In this document: positions 47,413 through 58,137 of the stretch, piece after piece
How positions within the stretch are numbered: position 1 is the first letter of the stretch
Layout: every line of letters begins with the position of its first letter
Source of the DNA: Fagopyrum homotropicum
Taxonomy: Eukaryota; Streptophyta; Magnoliopsida; Caryophyllales; Polygonaceae
Length of the DNA stretch: 64,000 nt
NCBI GenBank assembly: GCA_033239125.1
Contig: BSWB01000003.1
Coordinates: 112,736,320 to 112,800,319, forward strand
Direction of reading: 5' to 3'
Made by a program: the position numbers and the translations under genes
Notes under the pieces: generated by a model
What the model was told of the DNA's origin: nothing
Database searches by the model: none
The model's input: only the letters and a program-made list of their open reading frames with translations

Positions 47413-47482
47413 CTTGGTCAAGACCAAGTTCGGTTTCGGTTGTCTTTACTTGAGTGATTTCGCAGGATCTTTCCTTAGGTGT

Positions 47483-49284
47483 ATGCGAAGAACTCGTGCT
47501 GGAAAGGAAATCGTTCCTTACAATCCCGAACCAAAAAATACATACAAAAGAAGATTGAAAGAAGCTAAATGGCGGATCAAGATAATCGAGATCTTGAAGC
47601 CGAATTGAAGGAGGCATTGGAACAACGTCGCCTAAGTAAAGAAGAATTGCAGCGAGAGAAAGACGAGACTCGTGCAAGAACTAAAGGGTTTCAAGCTGAT
47701 ATGGCTGCTCTACGAGCTCAGTTCTTACCTCGACCGATCCCAGATGCTCGAGCAAGGCAGGATCCAACCCTAGTTGCATCGGCCGAGATACACCTACCAC
47801 CTCGGATGCCGGCCATGGTAGACCGAGGTGATCTTTTTGCTGGAGTTCCACAAACCCTAGGTCAAAGGATGGACCCAAATCAGCAAGTTCATGATTATGA
47901 ATTTCGACCTCAAGTTCTAACCATGATTCGACAATGTTAGTTTTGAGGTTTGGAAAGAGGATCTCCACATCAACATTTACAAAATTATGAGATTCTGATG
48001 GAGACTTTGAGACCATCAAAAGTGGAGAACAACAATTACAAGTTAAGGCCTTTTTACTTCTCATTGAAAGACAAGGCGCTTGCTTGGTATCAATCTCTTC
48101 CAGCCGGAAAAATCAACACTTGGGAAGAGATGCCGATGGAGTTTATTACTAAGCTCTTTTGTCCAAGTCATGGAAAAGATTCAAAGACCTTTTGTTGGAT
48201 TTCCCTCATTATGGGATTCCAAAGATCGAGTTGTTAGAAGTATACTTCAAGGGTTTGGATGGAGACACTCAATTGAAACTCCAATTACTTTTCGCCGGCA
48301 CTTTCATGGATATGCCGATAGATGAAAATTTCATAGAAAAGCAAGCTTTACACATGGAGGAATATCCCATCAAAGGGTTGAAGATGGAGCAAGGCGAGTT
48401 AGCTTTCCGGTTACAACATCAAATGTTGCTCAACTCACCACGCTCAACAATGAATTCAAGGCATTGAAGGAGCTTTTAGTAGCTCAAACCAAGAAGGAGC
48501 AAGATGCTGGGTTTGTAGGAAGAGGAAATTATCAAGGGCTGTGGAACAACAACAACTACAACAACTACAACAACAAGAATTTCAACAACAATTGGAGATC
48601 AAATCAACAAAATCCCGGTAACCCTTATTCTCATGCTGAAAATGCTCTTAACACCCCTTCTTCTTCTTCTTCTTCTTCTTCTTCTTCTTCTTCTTCTTCT
48701 TCTTCTTCTTCTTCTTCTTCTTCTTCTTCTACTCCATTGAGAAGCCAGGAGCCATCATCAAGCTCGTCCCTGCCACCCAAGAAACCGACGTTGTGCTGGA
48801 GGCTATATTGATCAAGCTCAACGCTATGGAGACTTCTATGAACACGTTTTCAAAGGCACAAAAAGCCTTAGAACAACAGTTTTTCAACAAGGCTAATGAA
48901 GCACCAAGAGATCCTGGAGAACTTCCAGGAAGGACAGAGAACAACCCAAAAGGGCAAGTCATGGCTATCACAACACATAGTGGATTGAAGACTACAGATC
49001 CAGTACCTCGGTCGGACCACGATTAGACGAGGAACACCTCGGTCGAGGTGCCAACCGAGATGGAGCCCCAGAAAGCGAAGGAAAAAGCTGAAGTTTATGT
49101 TCCACCTCTTGCTTATAAACCACCACTCCCGTTCCCTCAGTCAAGGGCGCGGGCACATCTAGACAAGCATTTTGTTGAAATATGGGGCGAAGCTAGTGGA
49201 AGCTTTAAAGTCAATGGTCATAGGCTAAAGAAGTATCGACCGGAAGTCCCGGATGAAGAGATTGAACCATTATACCTTTTTTGA
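47483..49284 (+). pseudogene. gag: gag of element F, broken
   Basis: It begins MRRTRAGKEIVPYNPEP (47483), an Athila gag-like start, then changes frame to MADQDNRDLEAELKEALEQ (47569). The gag domain blocks LRPFYFSLKDKALAWYQSLP and RFKDLLLDFPHYGIP lie in different frames, and sequence between them seems deleted near 48160. A third frame holds an Asn/Gln-rich stretch and a poly-Ser run encoded by the (TTC)n tract. The tail (49048-49284) has KPPLPFPQSRARAHLDKHFVE, which in full-length Athila elements precedes protease. At least two frame changes and several stops; no CCHC knuckle is seen. Confidence 0.75.
48658..48730 (+). repeat. (TTC)n microsatellite inside gag
   Basis: About 24 TTC units; in the local frame they read as poly-Ser (TCT). 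Expansion within a coding region that is already broken. Confidence 0.97.
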
Positions 49285-49298
49285 GGATGACATACGGT

Positions 49299-49343
49299 CC
49301 AACTAGCGACCTTAAACCAAGCCCTTCTTGAGAGGCAGCCCGA
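49299..49343 (+). other. Conserved AAGCGCTT / GGAGGCA motif (element F)
   Basis: CCAACTAGCGACCTTAAACC then AAGCCCTTCTTGAGAGGCAGCCC, a slightly decayed copy of the motif at 38922-38967 and 45535-45580, shortly after the gag tail. Confidence 0.7.
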
Positions 49344-50059
49344 TGTATTGCTTTCTTTTCCGTTTTTTTAGCTTAGATTAGATACTTTGCTTCGTGTGTT
49401 TACGTCCTCCTAGACAGGAATCAAGTACTCTCTAAGAAGAAATTACAACTCAACAGCTACATGGAAGGACAGAAGTACGAGAAATTGAGAAGACGGAGTT
49501 CGAGACACATCTCGGTTGCTATCACGGTACCTCGACCGAGTTGCTTAGGTCTGACAACCACTCTGACACCTCGGTCCGCTCAGGAACATCTTGACCGAGG
49601 TGTAATCAAGTTCAGCGAGGGGTATAAAAGGGTGTGACGGTTTCTCTCTCCTCTCACTTTTCCCTCTCTTCACTCACCTCGATCGCGGCCGCCTTTACAC
49701 TCAAATCCTCCGTTCTCGATCGTTTTCCACGATTTTTAGCTCCGAATCATCAAAGGAAGCAAGAGATTCAATTTCTAAGCAACGAACAACATAGAAAACG
49801 CTTTGAATCTGCAGATTTAGGGGTATTTCGACATAAACCCTAACTCTTTCTATTTTCATCGATTTTGCGTAGATCTGGTTCTGGTTGCCATAGGTTGTTG
49901 TTGAAGAAGATATAAGTACCCCATAGGAGGCTTTTGGTAGTGTTTTTGGGGGAACAATCGTGCAAATTTCGGAATTCAATTTGCGTAGTACTTCACCTCG
50001 GTCGACTCGACTGTGTCTCGGCCGAGGTGTTCTTGGCCGACCGAGGTGTTCTTCTAGTC
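49344..50059 (+). other. Element F spacer and ORF1 leader
   Basis: It contains modules of the CCTCGGYCGAGG version at 49504-49605 and 49993-50055, the TATAAAAG site, and a leader with no long frame. It ends at the ORF1 ATG. Confidence 0.65.
49623..49630 (+). promoter_or_regulatory. Putative internal promoter of element F ORF1
   Basis: GGGGTATAAAAGGGTGTGACG followed by a pyrimidine-rich run (TTTCTCTCTCCTCTCAC) looks like a plant core promoter. It lies 437 bp before the ORF1 ATG. D has TATTTAAG at the matching place. Confidence 0.55.
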
Positions 50060-51493
50060 ATGAGCAGTTAACGCAGATTTGATCGTCAGTTGGCCTTGAG
50101 GGATAGGCCCAACAGTTCACACCACTCTGCCCCTCCTTCTACAACACATTTTACCATCCCGGTGATTCATGAGAGACATCAGTGGGATTATGATCGGATT
50201 TGTGGGCGCCCCATCATTGCCCCACGATTCCTACATGTTGATGCCTTCGAGTGCCTCCACATGGTGGAGGACTTGAAGAAGTTGATTTCTATGGTTGGCT
50301 TGGAGGATTTTATGGCCATCAGAGCGCCGACTTATCTGGAGCCGACCTTGGAGTTTCTTAGTTCAGTTACCTATGTGCCGGAGCATAGAGGGATCAAGTA
50401 CAAGTTGCTGAACAAGAACTACGCAGTTCCTTTGGATCAGTTTGGGGAGATCTTTGGCTTCCCACCCCCTACAGTGACAAAATTTCCTTCTCGAGCGATG
50501 GCTCGGAGTTTTTGGGGCGAGATAGCCCATGTTACAAATCATCGTGACAGATGGCAGCCCGACGATTCCCGGGAGCGGATCATCTTTCATCTTGCCTTCC
50601 GTTTAGCTCACATGATTTTCAGCGAGATGCTTTTGGCGCGTACTGAGACGCCCTAGAAGGTTAGACAGGGTGAGCTGTTGAGTCTGTTTTGTATGGTCAC
50701 CGGAGGAGTACTAGATTTTGCTGCCATGTTGGCATATGATCTTCACAAGATAAAGGGGAAGTCGAAGGACGATATCTGTTGTGGTGGATTGGTGACCCAC
50801 ATCGCCACTTCCATGGGATTAGAATTGTCTGGATGTACACTAGTTGCGGCTCTTAAGCCGCTGGGATTACAGGAGATGATCACACGGCGCATGCTCGTTC
50901 CCCGTGGTCTTGGCACACCCTATGTTGCACTGCCATGGGAAACGAAGTTTCCTCGGGGCATTCTTTGGTCTTCCTAGCTCTCTGTCTATGATCGCCAATA
51001 TTGGTCGGCTGTATGGTTTCCGTACATGCAGGATGCTGCTGCTAGAGAGGCAGCTGAGGAGGAGGATGATGATGATTATGGAGGAGGTACTGCTATGGAC
51101 ACCGATACTGACACCGGTGGGCCCAATATTCCCACCGTTGACCTTGATGATGACGCCATGGAGGATGAGAGGGAGGAACCACCACCATCCGCTATGCCAC
51201 CGCCACCTCAACAACCACGATCCCTCCGCTGTAGAGATCCTGAGGCACATCAGTGGATCGATGAGCTTACAGAGCAGATGATAGACTCTTACGCGGCCAT
51301 GACAGTTGATACCTCCCAGCGTTTCGATGATCAGCGCAGATCCATGGATGGATGGCAGCACCGGATGGAGGAGAGCCAATATTTCCAGCGTCGGATGATG
51401 GAGATACAGTTTCAGCAGATGATGGGCTATCCATTCGATCCTTTCCAGCATCCTTTCATTCCACCACCACCACCGCCAACTGACGAGCATTGA
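50060..51493 (+). pseudogene. ATHILA ORF1-like protein of element F
   Basis: One reading frame of 478 codons from ATG 50060 to TGA 51493, broken by three stops: TAA at codon 4, TAG at 50654-50656 and TAG at 50975-50977. Blocks in order: DYDRICGRPIIAP-like segment, LEFLSSVTYVPEHRG, LLNKNYAVPLDQFGEIFGF, FRLAHMIFSEMLLARTETP, GLGTPYVALPWETK, a Glu/Asp-rich stretch after MQDAAAREAAEEEDDDD, then a Gln/Met-rich C-terminus ending in Pro repeats. This is the ATHILA ORF1 family in env position; its role is unknown. D reads Gln where F has the TAG at 50654. Confidence 0.8.
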
Positions 51494-52901
51494 GAGTTTC
51501 ATAGATTTATTGTCTATATTTATTATGTAGTTCAACTAGTCTGGTGAGTACTTTGTTCCTTCAACCTATATTTTCCCCATTAGGACAATGTGTCCCAAGT
51601 ATGTGGTATTGATGTATTATTTGACTTATTTGGCTACTATGGTTTGTATGACCCTTATTGGATATTATCTTTGATTCTGCTCTATGTGCTTATTTGTCAT
51701 TACATGCATATATACAAGTTTCTGTTTGAGAAAAGCGTCAAAAATCAATTTGAAAAATATTTTTTGGCTCGACCAAGACCTTCTTGACCAAACAAGGTCG
51801 CAAAAACGAGGCACATCTCGATTGAACACCTCGGACACCGTCAGAACACCTCGACCGAGATGGGTTTTTAACTGAAAGATTTTCGAAACGTTTTGTGCTT
51901 CTGTTCTAGATATGACCTCGATGAAGATATTTGTCTGCAGATTGGTTTTGAAATCCTTATATGTTCGAAAGGTTTTATGATATGTTTAAGTTGCTAAATG
52001 CTTTGTTTGAAATTCTAGCATGTTTAATACTTTGTTTTTATCAAAATTATATTGGATTTGAAGGTTGACACCACATTATGAGTTCTCTCACATTCTTCCT
52101 GGGATGACTAAGACACTTCATTCTCTTCTTCTTCTTCTTGATCATGCTTTAACCCCTCATATACATATTTGCCTCCCTTTATCTATCCGAGAATTTGGAT
52201 GCAGTTGATGAAAAGCAAGTGAAGTAAAGTTGAGATCTTGGCTGAAAGTGTTAGAAAGAAAAATTTTTGGTTTGGGGACGTTGATCTTGATAATGAGCAA
52301 CTTGGCACCATTCACATAGCCAGGTGTTTGTGTCTTGCCAAAGTTGGATTGATCGATAGTCCTAACGGGTCATGGTATGTGCATCATAGTTTTGAGGCAT
52401 CTCGAGAAATTGATGATTGCTGATCTCCTAGGCTTCGGTTATTGTGCACCTTTGTCCATGTTCCCAAAAATTAAAGTAAAGTGAAAATAAGAAAAGCTTA
52501 TTAGTGGAAGATGTTGTGATTTAGAGAAAGTGAAGTAAGATCCTATTCCCGGATTCCAGAACCACATTATCCTCTATACATCCCACCTTGACACGTTTCT
52601 TGACCTCTTTTGGAAGCCCTTGAGACCTCGAGTATGTTGATTGAGTTGGTGGTTTAAACTGGATTATACATGATTGATTTCGATAAATATGATTTATTAT
52701 GCATTCTATGATTTTATGCAAAGATGAAACAACTTTCTTATATTTATAAAATGTTTTGATCATATCTTGATTTTATTTACTGTGAAGCATTCTCTTAGGG
52801 TGATCTATGAATGGAGCGCACCACCAAAGGTTTTGAAATGTTTTCATTGATCTTTTTGATGACTTATAATCCATTCTATCTTGTATCTAAGATTTGGATC
52901 G
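51494..52901 (+). other. Element F 3' non-coding region
   Basis: No supported frame. Palindromic modules of the ACCTCGG version lie at 51801-51862. The antisense of E's 3' region is similar in parts (for example the CTTTGCCAA...CGGGT block near 52330). Confidence 0.6.
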
Positions 52902-52938
52902 TGCTTGGGGACAAGCAAGGGACAAGTATGGGGTATTT
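52902..52938 (+). other. Element F stem-loop and polypurine tract
   Basis: TGCTTG-GGGA-CAAGCA (52902-52917), a perfect 6-bp stem with GGGA loop, then AAGTATGGGGTATTT directly before the LTR TG. Confidence 0.85.
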
Positions 52939-55507
52939 TGATAGCATGTATTATAGTCTATATTTTGGTATTAGTTTGGATGTTTTATCTTTATAAATGT
53001 ATGGATGTATATTTTTTGATCATTATGTTGTTTTGTTTACCTTTGCAAGAATCGAGGTCTACACCTAGTTTCGTTGTGATTGTAGGGAAAATAGCACGTT
53101 TTGGAACGATATGGAGTTGAGGAAGCTAAGGAGTCATTGGAGCTACATTGTGGAGCATTAAGGACCTACAAGAAAGGCTCATGAACCATAGAAATGAGAT
53201 GGAAGATTGATTTTGGACCAGATTAGAGAGATTTACACTCAGTTGAGATTTACCTCGGGTGGCTACAGTGTCACCTCGACTGAGGTGATCTTCAGGACAG
53301 ATTGGACCGAGGCGAATAATCTAACGGCCATAAAATCTTTATTTTTGGCTGAGATCTTCTATTTTTGGAAAGTGAATTTCCTATATTTTAGGATGATTTT
53401 CTGGAAGGAAGCATATCTTTTTGGTTGATTTATTTGGAAGATTGGAAGATATTCTAAGGAAGAAATTACCTTTAAAGATATTTTATCTTAGGAAGGTGAT
53501 TCTTTGATATACAGAGGTGTATTTTCTGGAATTAGATCATCTCGGATATCTCGGATATCTCGGAGCTGCAGTTCTCCAGATCAGAAAGCAAGTTTGGAAG
53601 GAAGTTTGGAAGGTTGAAGAATCCAAGGAAGTTAGTTTTGAAGGAAGGTTGAAGGCTTTGAAGGAATTTGTAAGATTTTTTTAGTTTGGCTTGATTTGTT
53701 GTCTTTCTAATTATGATTGAGGAACGTAGTTTGATTGTTTGATTGAGTTATTGAGACATTTGTGTTAAGGTTTTCTTGTTTGAATATTGATTACTTTCTA
53801 ATACATTTTATTATTGTTATCATGATGATTGGTGGCTAAGTTCAATTTGTTGTTTTGTTTACCTATGCAAGAATCGAGGTCTACACCTAGTTTCGTTGTG
53901 ATTGTAACGAAAATAGCACGTTTTGGAATGATATGGAGCTAAGGAAGCTAAGGAGTCATTGGAGCCACATTATGGAGCATTAAGGAGCTACAAGAAAGGC
54001 TCAGGAACCATGGAAATGAGATGGAAGATTGCTTTTGGACCAGATTAGAGAGATTTACACTCAGTTGAGATTCACCTCGGGTGGCTACAGTGTCACCTCG
54101 ACCGAGGTGGTCTTCAGGAAAGGCTGGACCGAGCCGAATAATGTAACGGCCATAAGATCTTTATTTTTGGCTAAGATCTTCTATTTTTGGAAAGTGAATT
54201 TCCTATATTTTAGGATGATTTTTTGGAAGGAATCATATCTTTTTGGCTGATTTATTTGGAAGATTGGAAGATATTCTAAGTAAGGAAATTACCTTTAAAG
54301 ATATTTTATCTTAGGAAGGTGATTCTCCTATATAAAGAGGTGTATTTTCTGGAATTAGATCATCTCGGATATCTCTGAGCTTCAGTTCTCCATATCAGAA
54401 AGCAAGTTTGGAATGAAGTTTGGAAGGTTGAAGAATCCAAGGAAGTTAGTTTTGAAGGAAGGTTGAAGGCTTTGAAGGAAGTTGTAAGATTTTCTTAGTT
54501 TGGTTTGATTAGTTGTCTTTCTGATTGTGATTGAGGAACGCAGTTTGATTGTTTGTTTGATTGTTTGATTGAGTTATTGAGACCTTTGTGTTAAGGTTTT
54601 CTTGTTTGAATATTGATTCCTTTATTATACATTTGATTATTGTTATCATGATGATTGTTGGCTAAGTTCTTTATGCGATTCTAGGGTGATTGGCTGAAGG
54701 TTGTGGGAAAGACGATGAAAGAATGAGCCTTTATCCCAGTACCGACGAACACCTCGGTCAGTCGTGGAACATCTCGATCGAGATGGTACATAAACTGAGC
54801 GAAGGGAGACCTTTCCTGATCCTTATATGAGTTGAGGTTTCAGTTTGCCAAATCTTATCCTTGTTATACCTTTCTTGGTTCAACGCAAGCCTAGGATGAG
54901 ACTTACCCGGTGATTTCTTTGTTTGTATACCCAAGATCATGAGTGTTAGGTAATAAAGGTTTATCCTTTATTAGGTTTGAGTGTGCTTTCATCCTACCTT
55001 TGTGAGTTAGTTTGAGACTTACCCGATAAAGGTTAATTCTATTCCCTTGGGTGGTGTGTTGGTTTGAGATTATAGTTCCTTTCCTTAGTGCCTTGAGACT
55101 TACCCGGTAAGAGGATCTTTGGTTTGGGATAGTGAGTAGTGAGACTTACCCGGTGATCTATTCCCACCTTAGAAACACCTTCCCTTTTCAAACCTCAGCT
55201 TTGTCCACGTTATCCTTTGAGATCTTGAGTCGGAACCCCAACTGGATGCTTTGATCTCTAGAATCCACATTTTCTTTACCTGTTTATTACATCATCTTTG
55301 ATATCTTTGCTTTGTTGCTTGTTTTTAATTGACAACCTGATTTACCGATCTTTGTTTCACCATAGTCCCTGTGTTCGACCCTGAAGTATTTTCCGTTATT
55401 ACAATTGATCCGTACACTGCGGGTTCGCATATTGTTTCAGGCTTATATTTTAGGTTATAAATTTAATGCTATGTCGTTCACCATACACACACGTCTGAGA
55501 GTGAACA
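52939..55507 (+). repeat. 3' LTR of element F with internal tandem duplication
   Basis: 2569 bp against 1772 for the 5' LTR. A unit of about 822 bp (53026-53847) is repeated at 53848-54669; it carries the U3 module, TATA region and following R region. The first copy has a decayed TATA and the second an intact one. Confidence 0.88.
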
Positions 55508-55512
55508 GGAGC

Positions 55513-55813
55513 AATCCTCTCTACCGGAGCTTCTGGTGTATACTTATTCAACCTATGTCCACTGACTTTAAAGCTTCCGCAATGCTCACCCCATACTTCA
55601 ACTACACCATGTGAAAAGACATGTGTCACAATATAAGTTCTTGTCCATCTAGATTTAAGCTTACTTGGAAAGAGGCAAAGTCTAGAGTTGAAGAGAAGGA
55701 CAAGGTCTCCTTCTTGGAACTCCCTTGGGATGATGAGCTAGTCATGTCACCTCTTGATCCTCTCCTTGTAATTCCGTGCATTCTCATAGGCATTCAAACG
55801 AATTTCCTCTAGC
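55513..55813 (-). other. Element D, region just downstream of pol
   Basis: D sequence resuming after F. It holds the 3' end of the pol coding region, now without a usable frame. Confidence 0.5.
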
Positions 55814-56800
55814 TTATTGATGTTCAAGAGTCGTTTCTCCTGCTTCTTTCATATCAAAGTTTAGCCATTTGATTGCCCAATATGCTTTATGCTCTAACTC
55901 TAACTCCCCTGGAAGATGACAAAACTTCCCATAGACTAGATTGTATGGTGTAGTTCCTATAGGAGTCATGAAAGTTGTTCTATAGGCCCAAAGTGCGTCA
56001 TCCAACTTCATAGACCAATCCTTCTTTTTTCTAGAAACAATTTTCTCTAGAATCCCCTTGATCTCTCTATTTGATATTTTCACTTGGCCACTAGTTTGAG
56101 GATGATAAGGAGTGGCTACCTTGTGAGTGGCCCCATACTTAGATAGAAGTGCTTCAAACTTCCGGATGGTGAAGTGTGTTTCTCCGTCACTAATGATGAT
56201 CGGGCGTCCCAAATCTTGGGGTAATCGTCCGGTTAAAAAATTTACTACCACCGTGATGTCATTAGTAGGAGAAGCAATGACTTCCACCCATCTTGAAACG
56301 TAGTCTACCGCCAGAAGTATGTATAAGTTCCCACAAGATGATGGGAATAGTCCCATAAAATCAACTCCCTATACGTCAAAGATATCCACTTCTTGGATGT
56401 TGTTTAGAGGCATCTCATTCCTTCTAGATATGTTTCCTATTCTTTGACAAACATCACAAGAAACAACAAACTTTTGCACATCCTTGAATAAGTTAGCCCA
56501 AAAGAAACCGGATTGAAGTACTTTAGCACATGTCTTGTGGGAACTAGCATGTCCACCACAAGACAATGAATATCAATGTCTAATGACGCTCTCCACTTCA
56601 TCTTCCGGAATGCATTTTCTTAGCATCTCATCCGGGCCTCTCTTGAAGAGTAGAGGCTCATTCCAATAGTAATGCCAAACATCCTTAAAGAACTTCTTTT
56701 GTGCGTAGGATAGTCTTGGAGGTATTTCATGACAAACTAAATAATTAACAATATCAACAAACCATGGTTCATTACCTTTTGAGATTTTAAGAAGGCATTA
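55814..56800 (-). pseudogene. pol: pol remnant of element D: RNase H-integrase linker and integrase
   Basis: From the right: the linker (WNEPLLFKRGPDEMLRKCIPEDE-like), the integrase zinc finger (HASSHKT...CDVCQR at 56369-56566), then the core with Asp in VDFMG, Asp in IISDGETHF and the HPQTSGQV motif, and ALWAYRT and YKLVYGK-like blocks typical of Athila. The third catalytic Glu after GQV reads Lys (GQVKISNRE). A TAG replaces the Trp usual before GVDFMG. Upstream of about 56800 all RT sequence is gone. Inactive on three counts. Confidence 0.85.
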
Positions 56801-56838
56801 CTATTTGAATGAGCCTCTACTCTTAGGTCATCACTAGA

Positions 56839-57356
56839 TAGGGGTGGGAAATCCTAGAGTAAGCAAGACTTATAAGTGATAACACTACAACCTTACAGAT
56901 GTAGTTTCTCTCCTTCTTAGGTCTAACTAACGCTTCAAAAAAGCTCTCACTAAGTCTCCCAAAGAATTGGCAATAAACTCAAAGGGCCAACATAAGTCAT
57001 GAAAAATACATCTAGATATGATCATAATATTCAATATACACCTAGATATACTCATAATATTTCTCCAATAATTCATGAAGGCTCTAACTATATCTTCAAG
57101 AAAATGTAGTCAATAATCATATGTGGTCAACCTATCACAAAACATGTACATCTCCAAGTGACCTTTATCAACCATAGAGGTGTTCTCCTAAATGAGACAC
57201 TTGAAATAGCAACTAGGTATGCATGCATGGTCAAATTTAATAAAGAATTCTTAAAACAAGTTAAACTTATTTCTAGGATCCTAGAACACACAATGCTTAA
57301 GAAAATCACTCAAATCAGCATGTGCAATACATCTACACTATATATTGATTCAAGGT
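56839..57356 (-). other. Element A internal DNA resuming after element D
   Basis: TAGGGGTGGGAAATCCTAGAG resembles the bases following CTAGA in element B (58795 onward), so this is the continuation of A from 29009. No coding frame is left. Confidence 0.5.
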
Positions 57357-58137
57357 TGATGCCGCAGTTTCTCGATCTAGACTGAAGCTCACAAACACGA
57401 CACAAAAACAAATATCGGTTAGGAATCTCGGGCGAGATTCGTAGGATTGACCGAGATTTGTGAAACTCGAACACAAAGAACGTGAGTTTGATTGATTGAT
57501 AATGGTAAGATAAGAAGATGAATATGGAATGAATAATGGAAATATAGGAAGCTACGAACCAAGTTATTCTTGCAAAGAACTTTGACCAATTGGATCAAAA
57601 CCCCTTGACAAAGAGCTTACCTTAACCCTCCCTTCTTCAACCTTACACAAGTCTTATAAATAAGACAAGCATAACAAGGGATCAGAATTGACTAGGAGCA
57701 CCAACCTTTAAGAAGATTAACATATACAAGCACAACCTAACAAGGACTCACAACGAATCAATTAAAGGATCTCTTTTTGATTGAATGAAATGAATAAAAC
57801 ACAAACTTCGTAGACAAAGCAACACTTATCTCACAATATTGTGGAAATAATAATCAAATCAATCTACGTATGAATCTCGACTTCTATAGCTATTTACATC
57901 CGAGATTCCTCTAGAAAATAAAATAAAAGATAATCCTAAAAGATAGGATCAAAACCAAAAGATATCTTTAGAATGTTTAGAGCTTTTAAAGGTATTAACA
58001 TAACTAAAAGATAATTATAACTAATAAGATCTCGACTATATCTTATAGATCTCGACCAGCTAGGAAATCTTGGTTTGAATCTCAGGCGAGATTCTGTCTC
58101 AGGGGGGAGATTTCTTCACCAGTTCTCTTAAACTACA
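57357..58137 (-). repeat. 3' LTR of CRM/Reina-style element B
   Basis: TGATGCCGCAG to AACTACA, about 781 bp, similar to 27652-28362. The minus-strand purine run GGAGCCAAGAAA follows at once. Palindromic modules of the AATCTCGG version lie at 57424-57462 and 58030-58110. Confidence 0.68.

Larger units (their letters stand above)
45617..55507 (+). mobile_element. Athila-like element F, lacks pol
   Basis: 9891 bp, flanked by GGAGC (45612-45616 and 55508-55512). 5' LTR 45617-47388, tRNA-Asp-type PBS, gag (47483-49284), spacer with TATA, ORF1 (50060-51493), PPT, 3' LTR 52939-55507. No protease, RT, RNase H or integrase motif occurs between gag and ORF1, so it is non-autonomous. It lies on the opposite strand from D, inside D's spacer. 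Confidence 0.9.
29010..56833 (-). mobile_element. Athila-like element D, deleted and triply interrupted
   Basis: Flanked by CTAGA (29005-29009 and 56834-56838); element A continues on both sides. Minus-strand order from the left: 3' LTR (29010-32572), PPT, ORF1 (split), spacer, integrase. Gag, most of RT and nearly all of the 5' LTR are absent: the right end keeps only GGTCATCA-like terminal bases fused to pol sequence near 56790. Insertions inside it are 29033-30962, 34669-44184 and 45617-55507. Without them about 6.4 kb of D remains. Confidence 0.75.

Noticed and set aside
50867..51535. 222-codon minus-strand open frame
   Set aside because: Antisense to ORF1 of element F, whose sense frame carries recognisable blocks.
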